Assembly: GCA_003116975.1 (NCBI GenBank)
Contig: BGKB01000043.1
Coordinates: forward strand, 310,001-374,000
DNA: 64,000 bases
Reading direction: 5' to 3'
DNA from: Aurantiochytrium sp. KH105
Taxonomy: Eukaryota; Sar; Bigyra; Thraustochytrida; Thraustochytriidae
The translations under genes were made by a program, and so were the position numbers. Each line of letters opens with the position of its first letter. The first letter of the stretch is position 1. Shown piece after piece: positions 58,846 to 64,000 of the stretch. The notes beneath the pieces are model-generated. The model was not told where the DNA came from. It did no database searches and saw only the letters and a program-made list of their open reading frames with translations.

Positions 58846-59820
58846 TCATGAGGGAGTAAAGTTCGAGAGGTTGGAAGCGGCAAACTGGACCTGCAGCGTC
58901 TCGATGACATTGTCATGTCCGCGAAGAACGGCCAAGTCAAGCGCTCCAAAACCGTCGTTATCGCAAATATTTACATCAAGCGGAGGCAAGTTCTGACACA
59001 TGCGAAGCGTGTCGCGCGATACAAGCAGAAGCGATAGGACGCAACCTTCATGGCCTCCAATCGCCGCAACCATGAGCGGAGTGAATCCTGATACTGGACT
59101 CTGCGCATTGAGATTGGCACCTGCAAGACCCAACGCCTCGACACATCGACGGTGACCCTCGCGACACGCCAGATGAAGAGGAGTGAATTGGTCGTACCTT
59201 GTTTGCAGCTCTGACTTGGCGCCATGCTGCAAAAGATAAAGAGTTGTCTCTTCGTCGCCAATCTCGCATGCTATGTGGAGCGGCGCGTAGCCGTCCTGCC
59301 GCTGTACGTTAACATCAGCCCCATGCTCCAGATATAAGTCTGCAAGATCAAGTCGTCCCAGAGCTGCGGCCCAGTGTAAACCGGCCCATCCTTCAGAGTC
59401 CACGCTGTTGGGGTCCACGCCAACCTCGAGGAGCGCTTTTATTTGTTTGCGGTCCAAAAAACGATTTGCACCCACCACCGTCTTACAAGGAGGGTGGAAG
59501 GGCAAAGTTGCTGTGCTTGGCATGAAGCCTCTCGCTCGCTTACATACAACGCATGCGCTCACGCTGACAGAATTCGTTTTCGTGCACAGAGCACAGAGCC
59601 AAGTGCTCTCTGTCTTAGTGTCCCTTGGATGACACGTACGACCTGTATTCACGGAGTCGTCTTCGCTTCCACTATGACTCTCGCTGTCATCGTCGTCCAC
59701 GTCGTCCACGTCGTCCACGTCGTCGCGAAGAGCGCTGCCTCTGGAGTTATCTCCCTTGAGAAGAGCAGGGCGGTCCGGCAGGATCGACGCACGGACGGAG
59801 TGCGCCCGGCTCAACTGCAT
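58846..59820 (-). CDS. RanBP2-type zinc finger and ankyrin-repeat protein
   Basis: The 324-residue protein starts with an acidic stretch containing DDVDDVDD repeats, then a RanBP2-type finger at about 74-96 (Trp74, Cys76, Cys79, Cys90, Cys93). From about residue 120 there are five or six ankyrin repeats, for example GWAGLHWAAALGRLDLADLYLEHGADVN and GYAPLHIACEIGDEETTLYLLQHGA (each shown in part). RanBP2 fingers bind ubiquitin, Ran or RNA; the ankyrins bind other proteins. The combination suggests an adaptor in ubiquitin signalling, which is inference. First in-frame ATG used. Confidence 0.88.
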   Translation of the reverse strand: MQLSRAHSVRASILPDRPALLKGDNSRGSALRDDVDDVDDVDDDDSESHSGSEDDSVNTGRTCHPRDTKTESTWLCALCTKTNSVSVSACVVCKRARGFMPSTATLPFHPPCKTVVGANRFLDRKQIKALLEVGVDPNSVDSEGWAGLHWAAALGRLDLADLYLEHGADVNVQRQDGYAPLHIACEIGDEETTLYLLQHGAKSELQTRYDQFTPLHLACREGHRRCVEALGLAGANLNAQSPVSGFTPLMVAAIGGHEGCVLSLLLVSRDTLRMCQNLPPLDVNICDNDGFGALDLAVLRGHDNVIETLQVQFAASNLSNFTPS

Positions 59821-60765
59821 CGTTTCGCCCGCTTGCTCTGTGATGGCTACGCGCACAGCCGCTGTGCGCTGCGCCTAGCTCGCGGCTTTGCGCCAAGCTC
59901 ACTTATCTTGTGTATCTTGCACGTGCTTTTTGCAGTGACGACTCGGCAGATAGCCGTTACGAAGTCATTCTGCTTGTGCCGCCAGTGGTGGTGCTGGACT
60001 TATCGGACCCGACTTCGGAAACTCACTGTCAAGTTAGTTTGGTTACTAGACTCTTTGAACTTCGAACTTGGCGTCTCCTTCTTTATATTCCTCGCGCCAT
60101 GGGCGCTGAAGTTCGACTTTCCTGTTAGCCCGCTCATTGAGCCAGCGTAGCCTGCATCACTGCGGTGTCGGTGAGCTGATCCACCGAGCTGTTTCGAGCG
60201 CCCCCGCCCACACCCGTGACCAAGGCTTACCCAAGACCAGTATGGTGTGCGCGTCTGACTGACATCACAGGGTGTAAGTTGCTCGTTATTTATGCTTCCC
60301 TTATACCCTTTTGGTATTCGTTGTAGGCTACTGCTGAGTGATCTGTTTTGTTAAGAGCCAGAAAGGTGGCCGGCCACATGTGCGTTGCGTTACCTCTCGA
60401 GTCCGAGCATGCATATGTATGTGTTCATGCGCGCGCGATTCATTCATTATTTCATTTCCCAGGAGTGCCGCGCTGCCCGAGCGGCCTGCTGGACGAGCAG
60501 CAGGAGCTGCAATCGCTCCGCGCGCCGTCTACACGGCCCGCCGGCGCCACGGTTGCCTGCGCTGGCCACTCCTTGCCGCCGGCCTGGAACCGAGTGGCGC
60601 TCTCAGTTCCTGGACTCGTGAAGAAGAGGCCGGAGAGGTCAGCAGACAGTCTGACTTTCTTTAAGGAGAAGGCACGACGCACAAGTACAAGCATCTAGCC
60701 GAGCTGGCACGTTGAGGCACAAGTGAAGGACTGGCAGCGAGCGCGAAGGGTCTTAACAGGCTACC
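59821..60765. other. Divergent promoter region
   Basis: This head-to-head spacer lies between the ankyrin gene and the 7TM-RGS gene. It has no strong repeat. A long plus-strand frame overlapping the ankyrin gene and this spacer is antisense shadow. Confidence 0.5.
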
Positions 60766-62535
60766 ATGCAGGTATTCTTCGCGAACGAGAGGTATGCCGG
60801 TATATTCCTTTACCTTGGCGTCTTTTTTTTACACATTCTTCCCTTATTTCTGCTTTACAAGTGGCGACACATTCGTTATATCAAAGTGCGAGGGGTGCGA
60901 GAAGCGATTCGTATTGTTATTCCGATTGCGGTCCAAAATTCCGCAAAAGTGTTAGCGCTGTGCAATATTGCTTTTGCATCATGTCGATCGTACGAGGTCA
61001 TTTCAACAACTTGTGCGCTGTTTATCTTACGTCCATTTTTACAGCTGTATTCGCACTTTTACTTGTGCTTTCGGTATGGTGCAAACGTCTCATCGCATTC
61101 GGAGGACGACAACACGGGAACAGTTGTTCAACCCAATCTGTTCCAGCGATTCGCTCGCTGTTATCTGGCTGACATCCCGAAATACATACGATATTTACAG
61201 ATTGCGGAAACGCTGGGAGCGATCGGTTCTCTTACGTCAATCTTGCTCCTCATCGAAGCACATCCTGATGGGTCACCTTGGCTCACCATGTTTGAATGCG
61301 TGGAGACACAATGGTCGCCAATATATCTCGTTGTAGGGTACTTTCTCGTGGGAGGTTTGTACTCGTCAATCTGTGTCGCCATTGGCATCGGAATCTCGTA
61401 TGAGTTCGGGGTTGTGTCCAAGGAAGGAGATCATCTTGGAGTGAAACGTCTGGTGAAGCGGACGAACGTTCGAATCATTGTCTTCGGAACGCTAACTTCC
61501 TTAGCTGTGATGGCGTCTCGCCTCGGGTGGGTTAACAGAATGCCGGAACATGCTCTATATGTGATTGCAGGGGCGTGGTTCATGTACGATATTTGTTTTC
61601 AGCCTCTTTTCTATGTATGGAGGAACTGGCGTGATCTTCACATAACAAACAACATTCTCGGGGACAGTCGTCAGATGTCTGAATTTGACCTGCTTGAAGG
61701 CTTTATCAACTCAAGCGAAGGGTACGCCTTGCTTTTACCCTTTTTCAAAGCGGAGCTGTGCGTGGAAATGTTGCTTTTCATCCGGGAAGTGAGCGCCTTT
61801 GAGGCTAACTTTGATGACCGCAATATGTCGTTTTCTGCAGCGCAAAACAGTGACAATTCCCGTGGAACCCAGGTCTCCAGCTCAACAGCAGGTGAGGTTG
61901 CCACAGTAACCTTGAGCGCTGCTGGGGAGGCTTTTCTGCAAATGAAGGTGCGCGAAGCGATCCGAATTTTCGAAAAATTTGTCACTCCAGGGGCTCCGTA
62001 TGAGATCAACGCGGAGAGCGGTGCCGTAACCACATGCAAGGCGTTAATCGAGAGCGACAACGTCCGTTCATTCATGAAACGGCAGAGTCCGTCTCCCTTC
62101 TCAGAGAGTGGACGACGTTTTTCTTCGTTGCGACGAGGGCGTTTGGATTCGCTCAAGGTTGCGCCCGACGGTACCGACGGGAGCGGTAGTCAAAAGAAAA
62201 ATATGAACAGTCTCGAATTGCTCGACTTGGCGGAAGACGATGCTGGAGACGTTGGTGAGACCGGCGTAGTGCACTTCGGCGCCAAGTATCCGCTACCAAC
62301 ACGCTGCTTTTCGGAGCTCAAGATCCAGCAAATCGAGCTCATGTTGATGGATCTCTTTGCTCGCTTTTGCGCTGCAGACCCTGCAAACGGGAATGCATGG
62401 ACAAAGTACTGCGAGACGCAGCGCGAAATTGAACGTTTTCATACAGCAGCATCGCGAAGTACCAATGCGACGAAGCAAAGCAACAATTCGACTGTGAGTG
62501 ACAAGGTGGCCTCCTCGGCCTATATTGAATCATGA
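60766..62535 (+). CDS. 7TM (GPCR-like) protein with RGS domain
   Basis: The 589-residue protein has a hydrophobic N-terminal half (about 1-290) with roughly seven membrane segments; the first is YLGVFFLHILPLFLLY and the last lies near HALYVIAGAWFMYDICF. The loop after helix 1 has WRHIRYIKVRG. A cytosolic RGS domain starts near residue 304 (FDLLEGFINSSEGYALLLPF, then LLFIREVSAFE) and continues after a Ser-rich insert of about 40 residues with REAIRIFEKFVTPGAPYEIN. The tail has SELKIQQIELMLMDLFARF. RGS domains speed GTP hydrolysis by G-alpha, so receptor and off-switch are on one chain, as in AtRGS1 and many protists. ATG in good context (ACCATGC). Confidence 0.85.
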   Translation: MQVFFANERYAGIFLYLGVFFLHILPLFLLYKWRHIRYIKVRGVREAIRIVIPIAVQNSAKVLALCNIAFASCRSYEVISTTCALFILRPFLQLYSHFYLCFRYGANVSSHSEDDNTGTVVQPNLFQRFARCYLADIPKYIRYLQIAETLGAIGSLTSILLLIEAHPDGSPWLTMFECVETQWSPIYLVVGYFLVGGLYSSICVAIGIGISYEFGVVSKEGDHLGVKRLVKRTNVRIIVFGTLTSLAVMASRLGWVNRMPEHALYVIAGAWFMYDICFQPLFYVWRNWRDLHITNNILGDSRQMSEFDLLEGFINSSEGYALLLPFFKAELCVEMLLFIREVSAFEANFDDRNMSFSAAQNSDNSRGTQVSSSTAGEVATVTLSAAGEAFLQMKVREAIRIFEKFVTPGAPYEINAESGAVTTCKALIESDNVRSFMKRQSPSPFSESGRRFSSLRRGRLDSLKVAPDGTDGSGSQKKNMNSLELLDLAEDDAGDVGETGVVHFGAKYPLPTRCFSELKIQQIELMLMDLFARFCAADPANGNAWTKYCETQREIERFHTAASRSTNATKQSNNSTVSDKVASSAYIES

Positions 62536-62698
62536 AAACAACAAAAAACAAAAAAGGTTTCTGTAGATTTGAATGTACTCAGTGCAGGACTCGAATGTAG
62601 ACTTGAGTCTTCCGCCGCAGAGCGCCCGTTCGTCGCAAAGAAGCGCCCGTTCACTCTTTCTTTGTCGCTCCGGGTACACACACTTAAAATCAGAATTG
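62536..62698. other. Short convergent spacer
   Basis: Only 163 nt separate the stops of the 7TM-RGS gene and the last gene. It begins with an A-rich stretch. Confidence 0.5.
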
Positions 62699-64000
62699 TC
62701 AATGCACAGCTTGTTGCAGAATTCCGGCGATTCTACGAGGATCGTTAAGTCCGAGGAGACCATCAGAGGTCAAACGCGCCTGCTCGGCTGCAGAGTTAAA
62801 ATTCGAAGCCTTTTGTGCGCTCCCCGTATGCTCGGCTGCGCGGGCAGCCTGAGACGTAAGGACTGTGGCAAGGGCCGCATTAACCTTGGCTGCAGGCTCG
62901 TTCTTCATGCTGCGACCGAGCCATCCAGCATTCGAGCAAGACTCTGCTAGGCTGACACGGGCCCGCGCGAGCTCCGTGATTTCGGACTCGGCGACATTCC
63001 AGTCAGAGCACGTAAGACGCTGAATTCCGGCACGTGCGCTAGCAGCACGCCGGCCAAAACCATCGTTGAGCAAGTCCACACCAACGAGATCCTCGGCCTC
63101 TTGATGGGTTCCGTCGGCAAAGGAAAGCACGCCGCCCCCAACGTCAACCGCGAGATTGCCGCGAGAAAGCTGTGTCGAAGCGGTGAACCAGCGCACAGCA
63201 CCGGTTCCCTTGTCAATTAAAGCGAGGCCAGCTTGAATGGGCACGCGCGCCGATCCGCGCGAGGTGCCGATGCGAACGAGGATTCCATTGTCGCGGATGA
63301 TGGGTGCGGACAGAACGCGAGCCTCCTCGAGTCTGTGCAAGCGCGGGAAGAGTCCGCGAAAGTCGGCGGACCAAGAAAGCTCTGGAGCTCGTCCTCGCGG
63401 CGAGAGAATGAGACGGTGCATTCTGTTATCGTCTGTAATGACGATCTCAGCGCCATCCAAACTGCTTTCCACGTTACGAAGAGGGCGGTATTCCGGTCCA
63501 CAGAGATCAAGAGACCACAGGTCTTGGAGGCCGTCTGCCTGAAACCCATACGCGTGGCAACCGTGCAGCGTGACGACTTGCTGACCGTCAAGGGCAGCAA
63601 GAACGAGCGCTGGGCCGGAAGCTTGCGCAGTTCCCTTGGGAAGTGCTTTGGCCTTGGACACTCTGAACATAAAAGGCTGGTAAAGGTCTGCATCAGCGTC
63701 GATGAGACGCACCAGGTAGACCGCATCAGACCCTGTCTGTGAGGACGGGTCGAGAATGGTGTTCGATTTGATGTAAATATTTCGTCCAAGGGTGGCAAGG
63801 CGGCGCGAGTGCACGCAGTCAGTTCCACTAGGACATGCGAGCTTACGGCGAGGAGCACAAATCGTGCCCGTGGAGGGGTCGATGCCCACGAGGTCGCCGT
63901 CAAGAGTCAGCGCAACGTGACACTTGCCGCCAACGGCTGGCGCAATGTCAACGATCCGGCAGGCATCCACACCTTCTGGTAGTGAAAGACTCCATCCGGG
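62699..64000 (-). CDS. Unrecognised beta-rich protein, 3' part (5' end outside window)
   Basis: The frame is open to the window edge (PGWSLSLPEGVDACRIVD and on), leaving at least 433 residues. The sequence is rich in short beta-type units such as GKCHVALTLDGDLVGIDPSTG, GAEIVITDDNRMHRLIL and GLALIDKGTGAVRW, resembling PQQ/propeller blades. Scattered Cys (CAPRRKLACPSGTDC, HGCHAYGF) suggest disulfides and a secreted or lumenal location. The EMC1 protein has a comparable PQQ-like propeller, but I see too little to assign it. The C-terminus is Ala-rich and helical. Confidence 0.6.
   Translation of the reverse strand, partial: PGWSLSLPEGVDACRIVDIAPAVGGKCHVALTLDGDLVGIDPSTGTICAPRRKLACPSGTDCVHSRRLATLGRNIYIKSNTILDPSSQTGSDAVYLVRLIDADADLYQPFMFRVSKAKALPKGTAQASGPALVLAALDGQQVVTLHGCHAYGFQADGLQDLWSLDLCGPEYRPLRNVESSLDGAEIVITDDNRMHRLILSPRGRAPELSWSADFRGLFPRLHRLEEARVLSAPIIRDNGILVRIGTSRGSARVPIQAGLALIDKGTGAVRWFTASTQLSRGNLAVDVGGGVLSFADGTHQEAEDLVGVDLLNDGFGRRAASARAGIQRLTCSDWNVAESEITELARARVSLAESCSNAGWLGRSMKNEPAAKVNAALATVLTSQAARAAEHTGSAQKASNFNSAAEQARLTSDGLLGLNDPRRIAGILQQAVH

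Noticed and set aside
59443-60150. 235-codon plus-strand frame
   Set aside because: It is antisense to the ankyrin gene for half its length and has no recognisable domain.

Overview
This is a GC-rich eukaryotic nuclear window. I count 26 protein-coding genes, 23 of them complete at both ends, plus a cluster of four intron-bearing tRNA-Tyr genes. Almost every gene is one uninterrupted reading frame; only one intron is well supported. The gene content points to a flagellated heterotrophic protist that is neither plant, animal nor fungus. It combines an intraflagellar transport protein (IFT56), a 7TM protein fused to an RGS domain, an ethylene-receptor-type hybrid histidine kinase, a pentameric-channel homologue and a Sacsin-like DUF3684 giant. 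With few introns, long GC-rich intergenic DNA and tetranucleotide repeats, a thraustochytrid (Labyrinthulomycetes, Stramenopiles) is my best guess. That is inference from style and content, not from a search.

Layout. 1-8.2 kb: the 3' part of a sulfotransferase, a small spliced acidic protein, a Mut-7-like 3'-5' exonuclease and an organelle-type RluF/RsuA pseudouridine synthase. 8.9-20 kb: a secreted protein with fibronectin-II-like and PT-rich regions, RPA-interacting protein, syntaxin-5, a MYND-finger protein, a DCN1-like neddylation factor, a membrane-anchored methyltransferase and a pentameric ligand-gated channel homologue. 20.4-22.2 kb: the tRNA-Tyr cluster among short tandem repeats. 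22.7-28.9 kb: SCO1, then a 5.3-kb stretch without a convincing gene that includes a 112-bp tandem repeat. 28.9-38.5 kb: the ethylene-receptor-like kinase, two unrecognised coiled-coil-rich proteins, and AAAC/GAAA arrays around a 25-N gap. 38.5-48 kb: ARPC1, a single-pass membrane protein, a mitochondrial crotonase, an EF-hand/WD40 protein and a triple-repeat basic protein. 48.5-64 kb: the 2,114-residue DUF3684 protein, IFT56, an eIF4E with class II features, an ankyrin/RanBP2-finger protein, the GPCR-RGS protein and the 3' part of a gene leaving the window.

The genes are mostly unrelated housekeeping and signalling functions and I see no operon-like cluster. The clearest large-scale pattern is orientation: 21 of 25 neighbouring pairs are on opposite strands. 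Three membrane signalling receptors lie here (ethylene-receptor-like kinase, pentameric channel, GPCR-RGS), but not next to one another. Coding starts were placed at ATG codons; longer open frames upstream without an ATG were not used. No virus-like element was recognised.
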